Source: Polaromonas sp. (GTDB taxonomy: Bacteria; Pseudomonadota; Gammaproteobacteria; Burkholderiales; Burkholderiaceae_C). Taken from it: a stretch of 37,072 bases of DNA. The notes beneath the pieces are model-generated. The model saw nothing but the letters and a program-made list of their open reading frames with translations, was not told the origin of the DNA and did no database searches. The translations under genes and the position numbers were made by a program. The stretch spans positions 1-37,072 of the forward strand of contig JAUXPP010000061.1 of assembly GCA_030683705.1 (NCBI GenBank). Direction: 5' to 3'. Shown in pieces: positions 16,042 to 23,912 of the stretch. The number at the start of each line of letters is the position of its first letter. Position 1 is the first letter of the stretch.

Positions 16042-16695
16042 ATGAAGAAATTGAAGAGCCGGGGATTGGCCAGCTTGGCGGTGTTGTGCGGGATCACGGG
16101 CGCTGTATCCGCCCAGGAATCGCCATGGTTTGTGCGCGCTGGCGTCGCATCGGTTCAATACCAATCCGATGCGGACATTACAGTCGGGGGCGGCCCGGTG
16201 CCAGGGGCCGCGTTGAACCTGAGTGACAGCACTACCCTCGCGGCCGAAATCGGATACTGGCTCACGCCCTCGGCGGCCCTGCGGGCAACGGTGGGCATAC
16301 CACCCAAGACTCGGATCGAAGGTCGCGGAACGGTGGCGGGCTTAGGCAAGCTGGGCGAGATCAAGTTTGCACCGGCAATGTTGACCGGCACGTACAGCTT
16401 CGACCTCGGGACCATCAAGCCTTACATCGGCGGCGGAATCGCGTACATCCATATCCTGGAGTCAAAAGATGGCGCGGTGGCGGGCCTGGACGTGAAGAGC
16501 GGGTTTGGTGGCGTGCTGCAAGCCGGCGTGGACATTCCCATTGACAAGTCGTGGGGCTTGTTCGTCGACTTCCGCAAGCTGTACTGGAAAACCAAGGCGA
16601 CAGGAACAGTCCCCGCATTCGGCGGAGCGCCTGTCCAGGCCACATTGAAGCCGTCTCCATTCGTGGTGATGGCCGGAGTATCGAAGCGTTTTTGA
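16042..16695 (+). CDS. alkL: AlkL, OmpW-family outer-membrane channel for hydrophobic substrates
   Basis: A 217-residue outer-membrane protein with signal peptide MKKLKSRGLASLAVLCGITGAVSA. The mature sequence is made of alternating beta strands and ends in a terminal phenylalanine (SKRF), the usual signal for outer-membrane insertion. Segments such as DITVGGGPVPGAALNLSDST and GKLGEIKFAPAMLTGTYSF run parallel to AlkL of Pseudomonas as I recall it. OmpW/AlkL barrels let alkanes and similar molecules pass the outer membrane by a lateral route. ATG 16042 is chosen because AAGGAG lies five bases upstream; ATG 16039 is only two bases away from it. It closes the alkHJKL set and is followed by a large hairpin. 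Confidence 0.9.
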   Translation: MKKLKSRGLASLAVLCGITGAVSAQESPWFVRAGVASVQYQSDADITVGGGPVPGAALNLSDSTTLAAEIGYWLTPSAALRATVGIPPKTRIEGRGTVAGLGKLGEIKFAPAMLTGTYSFDLGTIKPYIGGGIAYIHILESKDGAVAGLDVKSGFGGVLQAGVDIPIDKSWGLFVDFRKLYWKTKATGTVPAFGGAPVQATLKPSPFVVMAGVSKRF

Positions 16696-16737
16696 TGGCT
16701 GGATGCTCGGCAAGTTTCCAGCATGCGGGATGTGACA

Positions 16738-16780
16738 GATAGGCAGGAGGATCGCCGCAATGGCGGTCCGACCGCCTATC
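16738..16780 (+). terminator. Large hairpin after alkL, possible operon end
   Basis: Two nested stems: GATAGGC (16738-16744) with GCCTATC (16774-16780), and inside it GGATCGCC (16749-16756) with GGCGGTCC (16762-16769) closed by one G-T pair, loop GCAAT. The two stems are separated by four-base internal loops. No T run follows, so it may be a 3' stabiliser rather than a classical terminator. Confidence 0.5.
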
Positions 16781-16806
16781 GCTGACCTTGCATCCGAAAA
16801 CCGTAT

Positions 16807-16953
16807 GCCTTGAGGGAAAGGCAAGGAGCTTTTATGAAAAATCGAAACAGACGCTTTGCTCGCATGGGTGGCTTGCTCACAGTTGTCATCGGTGTGGCGG
16901 GCAACGCCGCTGCAACCGAGAACTTCGATCTTCGGTACGCCCCGGGTTTTGGG
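16807..16953 (+). repeat. Direct repeat, left copy (flanks the liv cassette)
   Basis: These 147 bases are highly similar to 23766-23912, including the ribosome site AAGGAG, the start codon and the signal peptide of the transporter gene at 23793. Agreement is nearly complete from the valine codons of the signal peptide to the run of Gs at the end, and looser around codons 2-14. The match stops abruptly at 16953. Confidence 0.9.
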
Positions 16954-16959
16954 TGTTGA
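16834..16959 (+). pseudogene. Truncated 5' duplicate of the outer-membrane transporter gene
   Basis: The open frame runs 41 codons from ATG 16834 to TGA 16957-16959. Its first 40 residues (signal peptide, then ATENFDLRYAPGFG) are nearly those of the protein encoded at 23793, after which the homology ends and a chance Cys and stop follow. It has its own AAGGAG. Since the region that would form the barrel is missing, it cannot be a functional transporter. It marks the left breakpoint of the liv cassette. Confidence 0.85.
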
Positions 16960-16965
16960 ATTTCT

Positions 16966-16994
16966 TTTACAAGTCGATCACTTGGTAAAAAAAT
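16966..16994 (+). promoter_or_regulatory. Possible promoter for the liv cassette
   Basis: TTTACA (16966-16971), 17 bases, then AAAAAT (16989-16994), in a short AT-rich stretch that begins right after the repeat breakpoint and ends at the livH ribosome site. The match to a sigma-70 promoter is partial. Confidence 0.25.
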
Positions 16995-17010
16995 TAATTG
17001 TGGAGCAACA

Positions 17011-17886
17011 GTGCAGTTATTGCAATTGATCATCAGCGGCATCGCACAAGGGTGCATTTACGGGCTGATCGCCCTGGGCTTCGTGCTCATTTACAAAGCC
17101 ACCGAGACGGTGAGCTTCGCCCAGGGCGAGCTCATGATGCTGGGCGCGTTCGGCGGCCTGGCCGGCATGACCCTGCTCGGGTTTCCGTACTGGTTGTCGG
17201 TACTTTCCGCCATTGCGGCGATGGCGATTTTCGGCGTGCTGCTGGAGCGCGTGGTGATCCGCCCGATTCTGGGTCAACCCGCGTTTTCCATCATCATGCT
17301 GACCATTGGTATTGGCTATGCGGCACGCGGGCTGATCACCATGATTCCCAACATCGGGACCGAGACGCACGCGCTACCGGTGCCTTACAAAGACCAGGTC
17401 TGGCACCTGGCCGGGCTGGTGCTCAACGTCGAGCAGATGGTGGTGATTGGCGCCACCGCCGTGCTATGTGTGCTGCTGTACCTGCTGTTTCGCTACAGCA
17501 AGCTCGGCATTGCCATGCAGGCAGCATCGCAGAACCAGCTGGCGGCCTATTACATGGGCATTCCGGTGAAGCGGCTCAACGGCATCGCCTGGGGACTGGC
17601 TGCGGCCGTCGCGGCCATTGCCGGCCTGCTGCTGGCACCAATTACCTTTGTGCACGCCAACATGGGCTTCATCGGCCTCAAGGCCTTTCCTGCGGCGGTG
17701 GTGGGCGGCTTTGGCAGCCTGCCCGGCGCCATTGTGGGCGGCCTGGTGATCGGCATTGTGGAATCGCTGTCGGGCTTCTATTTGCCCGATGGCTTCAAGG
17801 ATACGGCCGCCTACATCGTGGTGCTCATCATGCTGGTCGTCAAACCCAACGGTTTGTTCGGCGAAAAATTGCGTAAAAAGGTCTGA
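17011..17886 (+). CDS. livH: LivH-type ABC transporter permease
   Basis: A 291-residue inner-membrane permease of the branched-chain amino acid (HAAT) family, with about eight hydrophobic helices and the typical opening LLQLIISGIAQGCIYGLIALGF. Start GTG 17011 has GGAG six bases upstream. The conserved GLKAFPAAVVGGFGSLPGAIVGG stretch, near the C-terminus, contacts the ATPase. It pairs with LivM one base downstream. In this family substrates range from branched amino acids to urea, amides and aromatic or fatty carboxylates, and the fused acyl-CoA synthetase gene suggests a carboxylic acid; that is inference. Confidence 0.92.
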   Translation: MQLLQLIISGIAQGCIYGLIALGFVLIYKATETVSFAQGELMMLGAFGGLAGMTLLGFPYWLSVLSAIAAMAIFGVLLERVVIRPILGQPAFSIIMLTIGIGYAARGLITMIPNIGTETHALPVPYKDQVWHLAGLVLNVEQMVVIGATAVLCVLLYLLFRYSKLGIAMQAASQNQLAAYYMGIPVKRLNGIAWGLAAAVAAIAGLLLAPITFVHANMGFIGLKAFPAAVVGGFGSLPGAIVGGLVIGIVESLSGFYLPDGFKDTAAYIVVLIMLVVKPNGLFGEKLRKKV

Positions 17887-17887
17887 C

Positions 17888-18964
17888 ATGCGTTTCATCT
17901 TCAAGACCGATTACGGGCAAGACATCAAACTCGCCAAACACGGCGGACACGTCTTCTGGTACAGCGCACTCATGCTACTGCTCATGGTCGCCCCCTGGCT
18001 GGTGGCAGAGTACTGGCTGGCGCAATTGACCTTTGTGCTGATTTATGCCATTGCCGGACTGGGGCTCATGCTGCTGGCGGGCTTTACCGGGCTGTTCTCG
18101 CTGGGACATGCCGCGTTTCTGGGCGTGGGCGCCTACACCCAGGCGGTGCTGACCAATGCGGGTATGCCTTTCCCCATTGCCCTGGCCTGCGCAGCAGGTT
18201 TGTCGGCTGCCGTGGGGCTGATAGTGGGTCTGCCGGCACTGCGGGTCAAGGGCATCTACCTGGGCATGGCCACGCTGTCGTTTGGTTTCATCGTGGAAGA
18301 AGTGCTGGCGCGCTGGGAGTCGGTGACCGGCGGCAACGCGGGCATTCATATCAAAAAGCCCGATATTTTTGGCTGGACACTGAACTCCGGCGAAGAGTTC
18401 TATTTTCTGTGCCTGGTCATCACGGTGCTGGCCACCCTGGGCATTCTCAATCTGCTGCGCGCCCCCACCGGACGCGCGTTTGTCGCCATTCGTGACTCCG
18501 AAATTTCGGCGCAAAGCATGGGCATTCATCTGGCGCGCTACAAAACACTGTCGTTTGCCCTGTCAGCGGCACTGGCGGGAATAGCCGGCGCCCTGTACGC
18601 GCACAAACTGCAATTCATTTCGCCCGACCAGTTCAACATCCTGCAGTCAATCGACCTGTTGCTGATGATCGTGATTGGCGGCGTGGGCTCCGTGCATGGC
18701 GTGTTCCTGGGCGCCATCTTCCTGATCACCATGCCGCAGGCCATCGCCATCGTCAAGGATTACCTGCCCGCGGTCATCGGTCAGGCCCCCGGTCTGCAAG
18801 GCCTGGTGTATGGCGTCGTGCTGGTGTCCTTTGTGCTGTTTGAACCTCAGGGGCTTTATGGTCGTTGGCTGAAAATCCGCACCTATTTGCAGATGTTCCC
18901 CTTCTACCGAAAAGGCATGTTCAAACGGCAAAAAACCTTCCAGAAATCGGATCGGCTGAAATGA
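17888..18964 (+). CDS. livM: LivM-type ABC transporter permease
   Basis: A 358-residue permease starting at ATG 17888, one base after the livH stop. It has a hydrophobic core of about ten helices with AGFTGLFSLGHAAFLGVGAY and the coupling stretch MVIGGVGSVHGVFLGAIFL-like, normal for LivM. The C-terminal tail after QGLYGRW is basic and rather long (about 35 residues), and the last codons overlap the ATG of livG (ATGA). It forms the heteromeric membrane channel with LivH. Confidence 0.92.
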   Translation: MRFIFKTDYGQDIKLAKHGGHVFWYSALMLLLMVAPWLVAEYWLAQLTFVLIYAIAGLGLMLLAGFTGLFSLGHAAFLGVGAYTQAVLTNAGMPFPIALACAAGLSAAVGLIVGLPALRVKGIYLGMATLSFGFIVEEVLARWESVTGGNAGIHIKKPDIFGWTLNSGEEFYFLCLVITVLATLGILNLLRAPTGRAFVAIRDSEISAQSMGIHLARYKTLSFALSAALAGIAGALYAHKLQFISPDQFNILQSIDLLLMIVIGGVGSVHGVFLGAIFLITMPQAIAIVKDYLPAVIGQAPGLQGLVYGVVLVSFVLFEPQGLYGRWLKIRTYLQMFPFYRKGMFKRQKTFQKSDRLK

Positions 18965-19809
18965 GTGCTGCCATGAACCCAACCCCCATCCAGCCTACGC
19001 CTGAACCACTGCTGTCCGCCAGGCAATTGAGCGTGCGTTTCGGCGGCGTCCTGGCCGTTAACAACGTCAGTTTTGATGTCAATAAGGGGGAAGTCTTCAC
19101 TCTGATTGGCCCCAATGGCGCGGGCAAGACCACCGTCTTCAATTTGATCAGCCGCATCTACACCCCGACCACCGGCGAAATTGATTACCTGGGACCCCAG
19201 GGCCTCATCCGCTTGACCGATCAACCGCCGCAAAATGTGGCCGACTTGGGGATAGCACGCACGTTTCAGAACATTGAACTGTTTGAGCACGCCACGGTCC
19301 TGCACAACCTGCTGATCGGTCGCCATACGCACCGCAAGACCGGTCTCTGGCAAGACCTGTTTTTTACCCAAACAGCGCGCGAGGCCGAGCTCAAAGCCCG
19401 GGAAAAGGCGGAAGAAGTGATCGAATTTCTCGATCTGCAGCATCACCGCGACTCGATGGTGGCCGGCCTGCCCTACGGCGTACGCAAGGTGGTTGAAATG
19501 GCCAGGGCCTTGTGCACCGAGCCCAAGCTCCTGCTGCTCGATGAGCCGTCATCCGGCCTGAACGTCGAAGAAACCGATGACATGGCTTTCTGGATTCAAG
19601 ACATCAAGAATGAACTGGGTATCACCGTGCTGATGGTGGAGCACGACATGACATTGGTCTCCAAGGTCTCCGACCGCGTGCTGGCAATGAATCAGGGCGA
19701 GGTGCTGGCCATGGGCACGCCGCGTGAGGTACAAACCGACCCGGGCGTGATCGAAGCCTATCTCGGCTCGGTCGATGACGTGTCCTCCCTGCGCAGGCAA
19801 GCAGCATGA
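18961..19809 (+). CDS. livG: LivG-type ABC transporter ATPase
   Basis: A 282-residue cytoplasmic ATPase. Start ATG 18961 overlaps the livM stop; ATG 18973 is possible. The Walker A motif is GPNGAGKTT, the Q-loop region lies around TFQNIELF, the signature is the variant PYGVRKVVEMARAL in place of LSGGQ, as usual in LivG, and Walker B is LLLLDEPSSGL. The H-loop histidine is in MVEHDM. It energises transport together with LivF, whose start overlaps its stop. Confidence 0.93.
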   Translation: MSAAMNPTPIQPTPEPLLSARQLSVRFGGVLAVNNVSFDVNKGEVFTLIGPNGAGKTTVFNLISRIYTPTTGEIDYLGPQGLIRLTDQPPQNVADLGIARTFQNIELFEHATVLHNLLIGRHTHRKTGLWQDLFFTQTAREAELKAREKAEEVIEFLDLQHHRDSMVAGLPYGVRKVVEMARALCTEPKLLLLDEPSSGLNVEETDDMAFWIQDIKNELGITVLMVEHDMTLVSKVSDRVLAMNQGEVLAMGTPREVQTDPGVIEAYLGSVDDVSSLRRQAA

Positions 19810-20603
19810 CCGCCGTGCCTCCTCCTGTGAGCGACCAGCCCGTGCTAAAGCTGCTCAACGTCGAGAGCTCCTACGGCCCGATCAAGGCCATACGCGGCGT
19901 GAGCCTGCAGGTGCGCCGCGGCGAAATCGCCACCGTGCTCGGCTCCAACGGCGCCGGCAAAACCACCATCCTGAAAACCATCTCGGGCATCATCGACCCG
20001 CGCAAGGGCTCCATCGAGTTCAAGGGCGGCAACATCACGGCGCAGGACCCGGCCTACATCGTCCAGCAGGGCTTGAGCCATGTCCCGGAAGGACGCGAAG
20101 TCTTCCCCTTGCTGAGCGTGCGCGACAACCTGCTGATGGGCGCCTACACGCGCAAGGACCGGGACGGCGTGGCCAAAGACGTTGAAGCGGTTTTCGGCTA
20201 CTTTCCGATCCTGCGCGAACGCGCCTTGCAGGATGCCGGCCTGCTGTCCGGCGGCCAGCAGCAGATGCTGTCGATCTCGCGCGCGCTGATGGCCAACCCG
20301 GACCTGATCTTGCTGGACGAACCCAGTCTGGGCCTCTCGCCCAAGCTGACCAAGGAGATCTTCGAGATCGTGGTGCGCATCAACCGCGAGCGCGGCACCA
20401 CCATCCTGCTGGTCGAGCAGAACGCCAACATGGCCCTGAACGCCTCCGACTACGGCTATGTGCTGGAAAACGGTCGCATCGTGATGGAGGACACCTGTGC
20501 CCGGCTGCGGGAAAAGGAAGACATCAAGGAGTTCTACCTGGGCATGAAGGAAGAAGGCGTTCGCGGCGAGCGGCGCTGGAAGAAAAAAAAGAACTGGAGA
20601 TAA
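19806..20603 (+). CDS. livF: LivF-type ABC transporter ATPase
   Basis: A 265-residue ATPase overlapping livG by ATGA. Walker A is GSNGAGKTT, the signature is LSGGQQQMLSISRAL, Walker B is LILLDEPSLGL and the H-loop region reads LLVEQN, where LivF typically has glutamine-asparagine instead of histidine. The C-terminus runs on into a very basic tail ending KKKKNWR, which is unusual but could be a chance extension. The stop lies only four bases before the acyl-CoA synthetase start. Confidence 0.93.
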   Translation: MTAVPPPVSDQPVLKLLNVESSYGPIKAIRGVSLQVRRGEIATVLGSNGAGKTTILKTISGIIDPRKGSIEFKGGNITAQDPAYIVQQGLSHVPEGREVFPLLSVRDNLLMGAYTRKDRDGVAKDVEAVFGYFPILRERALQDAGLLSGGQQQMLSISRALMANPDLILLDEPSLGLSPKLTKEIFEIVVRINRERGTTILLVEQNANMALNASDYGYVLENGRIVMEDTCARLREKEDIKEFYLGMKEEGVRGERRWKKKKNWR

Positions 20604-20607
20604 GTGA

Positions 20608-22464
20608 ATGTCAAATCTCTGGAACCTCTCACACATCCAGCCGGAAACCCGGGTGGTACTCGAAGGCAACACCATCCCGGCGATGTTCTGGAATGCGGTC
20701 GAACTGCGCCAGGACAAGGTCTGGATGCGGCAGAAAAAGCTCGGCATCTGGCGCAGTTGGCGCTGGAACCAGACCGGCCAGGCGGTGCGTGAAATCGCCG
20801 GCGGTCTGATGAGCCTGGGTTTTGCACCGGGCGAATGCGCGTCCATCCTGTCGAACACCGTGGTCGAATGGGTGCTGGCCGATCTGGCCATCCTGAGCTG
20901 CGGCGGCGTGGCCAACGGCATTTACCCTACCGACGCGGCTTCGCAGGTGCATTACCTCTGTGAAGACTCGCGCACGACCCTCCTGTTTGTCGAAGACGAC
21001 GAGCAACTGGACAAGGCCCTGGAAGTGCGCAGCGCCCTGCCCGGCCTGCGCAAGATTGTGGTGTTTGACATGGAGGGCCTGCGCGACCTCGACGAGCCCG
21101 ATGTGATCAGCCTGGCGACCCTGCGCGAGCTGGGGCGCAGCTACCTCGCCGCGCACCCCGGTGCGGTCGAGGAGCGTGTCAAGGCCTGCCGGCCCGAAGA
21201 CCTGGCCATCCTCGTCTACACCTCGGGCACCACCGGCAAACCCAAAGGAGCCATGCACAGCCACAGGGGCCTGGTCTTCGCGACGCGCGGCTTCAACACC
21301 CTGATGGCGCAGAACGAAAGCGACGAGCGCATGTGTTTTCTGCCGCTGTGCCACATCGCCGAGCGGATGGGCGGCGAGTACCTGGCGATGTACACCGGCA
21401 CCAAGCTCAATTTTGTTGAAAACCCCGAAACCATCCCGGAAAACGTGCGCGAGATCGCGCCCACCGTATTCCTGGCGGTGCCCCGCGTCTGGGAAAAGTT
21501 TTACTCGGGCGTGATGATTTCCCTCAAGGAAGCCAGCCGCCTGCAGCAGGCCGCCTACGCCTGGGCCATCGGCGTGGGCACCCAGATCGCCGACCGGGTC
21601 ATGGCCGGCGCGCCGGTCAGCGGCTGGCTCAAGCTGAAGTTCATGATAGCCCGCTGGGTCGCGCTGGACAATGCGCGCAAGCTGATAGGCATCCACCGCG
21701 CGCGCTTCTGCGTGACGGGCGCCGCGCCGATCTCGCCCGAACTGGTCAAGTGGTACATGGCGCTCGGTGTGCCCATGCTGGAGGTCTGGGGCATGACGGA
21801 AACCTGCGGCGCAGCGACGGGCGTTCCGGCCAGCCACATCAAACCCGGCTCCATCGGCCCGGCGGCCGGTTACAACGAGGTCAGGCTGGACCCGGCTACC
21901 GGCGAAATCCTGGTGCGCGGCACCAATGTTTTCATGGGCTACCTGAACATGCCCGAGAAAACGGCCGAGACCATCGACGCCGACGGCTGGCTCCACACCG
22001 GCGACGTTGGCCTCATGGACGAGGACGGATTTTTCCGCATTACCGACCGGATGAAAGACATCATCATCACGGCCGGTGGCAAAAATGTAACGCCCAGCGA
22101 GCTGGAAAACGAGTTGAAATTTTCGCCCTACATCACCGACGCCGTGGTCATCGGGGACAAACGCCCCTACCTGACGGCCATCGTCATGATCGACCAGGAA
22201 AACGTCGAAAAATACGCCCAGGACCATGACGTGCCCTTCAGCAACTACCTCAGCCTCACGCGCTCGGCGGAAGTCCAGGAACTGATCCAGACGGAGATGG
22301 ACCGCGTCAACAAGAAGTTTGCGCGGGTCGAACAGATCAAGAAATTCTTCCTGCTCGAAACACAGCTGAGCGCGGAAGACGAAGAACTCACACCGACGAT
22401 GAAGCTCAAGCGCAAGCTGGTGGAGAAAAAATATGCGGCCCAGATTGAGGCCATGTACAAGTAG
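20608..22464 (+). CDS. Long-chain acyl-CoA synthetase inside the liv cassette
   Basis: A 618-residue AMP-forming ligase of the long-chain (FadD15/FAA-like) type. The ATP loop is YTSGTTGKPKG, then EVWGMTETCG, a GWLHTGDVG motif, DRMKDIIITAGGKNVTP and a C-terminal ELTPTMKLKRK lysine motif. ATG 20608 has GGAG nine bases upstream. It lies between the last ATPase gene and the binding-protein gene of the transporter, so its substrate is probably the imported compound, a fatty or aromatic acid trapped as the CoA ester (inference). It is clearly different from alkK and from the other two ligases in the window. Confidence 0.9.
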   Translation: MSNLWNLSHIQPETRVVLEGNTIPAMFWNAVELRQDKVWMRQKKLGIWRSWRWNQTGQAVREIAGGLMSLGFAPGECASILSNTVVEWVLADLAILSCGGVANGIYPTDAASQVHYLCEDSRTTLLFVEDDEQLDKALEVRSALPGLRKIVVFDMEGLRDLDEPDVISLATLRELGRSYLAAHPGAVEERVKACRPEDLAILVYTSGTTGKPKGAMHSHRGLVFATRGFNTLMAQNESDERMCFLPLCHIAERMGGEYLAMYTGTKLNFVENPETIPENVREIAPTVFLAVPRVWEKFYSGVMISLKEASRLQQAAYAWAIGVGTQIADRVMAGAPVSGWLKLKFMIARWVALDNARKLIGIHRARFCVTGAAPISPELVKWYMALGVPMLEVWGMTETCGAATGVPASHIKPGSIGPAAGYNEVRLDPATGEILVRGTNVFMGYLNMPEKTAETIDADGWLHTGDVGLMDEDGFFRITDRMKDIIITAGGKNVTPSELENELKFSPYITDAVVIGDKRPYLTAIVMIDQENVEKYAQDHDVPFSNYLSLTRSAEVQELIQTEMDRVNKKFARVEQIKKFFLLETQLSAEDEELTPTMKLKRKLVEKKYAAQIEAMYK

Positions 22465-22495
22465 ATTGGCAATTAACTTTTAAAGGAGAAAGACT

Positions 22496-23695
22496 ATGAA
22501 ACTGACGATGAAAACAGCAGCCGTTCTGGCTACCATGGCCATGAGCGCCACTCTGGCGCAAGCCCAAAAGGTGGCGCCACCCCAAGGCGTGAGCAATACC
22601 GAAATTACCCTCGGCTCCATTCAGGACCTGTCTGGACCCCTGGCCAGCCCCGGCAAGCAGGCACGCCTGGGCATGCTGCTGGCCGTGGATGAAATCAACG
22701 AGCAGGGCGGAGTGAATGGCCGCAAGCTCAAACTGATTGTTGAAGATGCCGCCTATGACCCCAAGAAGGCGGTTCTGGCGGCACAAAAGCTGGTCAATCA
22801 GGACAAGATTTTCATGATGCTCGGCCACATTGGCACGGCACAGAACAACGCCGCCATGCCGGTTCAGTTCGAGAAAAACGTCATCAACTTTTTCCCCCTG
22901 ACAGCGGCGCGCGAAATGTATGAGCCCTTCCACAAGCTCAAGTTCGCCTACATTGCCACCTACTTTGACCAGATGCGCCGCGCCGTGCCGCAAATGGTCA
23001 AGGACAAGGGCGCCAAAAAAGTCTGCGCCATTTACCAGGATGACGAATACGGCCTGGAGGTGCTGCGTGGCGGCGAAGCGGGTCTGAAAACCATCAACAT
23101 GGAATACACCGAAAAAACCTCCTTCAAACGCGGAGCGACCGACTTCTCCTCCCAGGTGGCGAAGATGAAGGCCTCAGGATGTGACCTGGTTGTGATGGGA
23201 ACCGTCATTCGCGAAACCATTGGCACCATTGCGGAAGCTCGCAAAACCGGGTTCAACCCGACATTTCTGGTTTCCGCCGCCGGCTATGCCGACCTGATCC
23301 ACAAACTCGGCGGCAAGGCGATGGATGGGCTGTATGCGGCGATGACCGCACAAAACCCTTACCCGGATGACACCTCACAGCCAATCCGCTTCTGGGCCAA
23401 CAAGTACAAAACGAAATTCAACGAAGACCCGGGCGTATTCTCCGTATACGGTTACACCATCGTTAATACTTTCGCCAATGCTGCAACCAAAGCCGGCAAG
23501 AACCTGAGCACGGATAGCTTCATCAAGGCCATGGACACCATGAGCATCCCGGCGGACATTTTTGGCAGCGCGCCACTCACTTACTTACCCACCAAACGCC
23601 TGGGTAACGACGCATCGCGTCTGTCGCAGATTCAGGACGGCAAGTGGAAGGTGGTTGGGCCCTACATCACTGATGCGGTGCCCGCCAAGAAATAA
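22496..23695 (+). CDS. livK: LivK-type periplasmic substrate-binding protein
   Basis: A 399-residue type I periplasmic binding protein of the HAAT family. The signal peptide ends at AQA before QKVAPP. The mature protein opens with EITLGSIQDLSGPLASPGKQ, the ligand-binding loop of this family, followed by GMLLAVDEINEQGGVNGR. ATG 22496 stands behind AAAGGAG with good spacing. The ligand cannot be read from the sequence; branched amino acids are the default, but linkage to an acyl-CoA synthetase favours a carboxylate. It is the last gene of the cassette, which ends before the right direct repeat. Confidence 0.92.
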   Translation: MKLTMKTAAVLATMAMSATLAQAQKVAPPQGVSNTEITLGSIQDLSGPLASPGKQARLGMLLAVDEINEQGGVNGRKLKLIVEDAAYDPKKAVLAAQKLVNQDKIFMMLGHIGTAQNNAAMPVQFEKNVINFFPLTAAREMYEPFHKLKFAYIATYFDQMRRAVPQMVKDKGAKKVCAIYQDDEYGLEVLRGGEAGLKTINMEYTEKTSFKRGATDFSSQVAKMKASGCDLVVMGTVIRETIGTIAEARKTGFNPTFLVSAAGYADLIHKLGGKAMDGLYAAMTAQNPYPDDTSQPIRFWANKYKTKFNEDPGVFSVYGYTIVNTFANAATKAGKNLSTDSFIKAMDTMSIPADIFGSAPLTYLPTKRLGNDASRLSQIQDGKWKVVGPYITDAVPAKK

Positions 23696-23765
23696 AGGGA
23701 TTTGATCCTTTCGGACTTTCCGCTGGCAAGCGTGACTACTGGAAGAAGATTGGGTGAACATAACC

Positions 23766-23912
23766 GCCTCAAGGGAGAGGCAAGGAGTTTTTATGGGAAG
23801 TGGGAACAAACGTTTTACTCGCATGGGGAGTATGCTCACAGTTGTCATCGGCGTGGCGGGCAACGCCGCCGCAACCGAGAACTTCGATCTTCGGTACGCC
23901 CCGGGTTTTGGG
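23766..23912 (+). repeat. Direct repeat, right copy (flanks the liv cassette)
   Basis: The counterpart of 16807-16953. Here the repeat is the intact beginning of the transporter gene at 23793 and continues into it, so this copy is likely the original and the left one the duplicate. Confidence 0.9.

Noticed and set aside
16834..16959. The 41-residue reading frame as a functional small secreted peptide
   Set aside because: It is the duplicated start of a larger gene and ends by chance right after the breakpoint.
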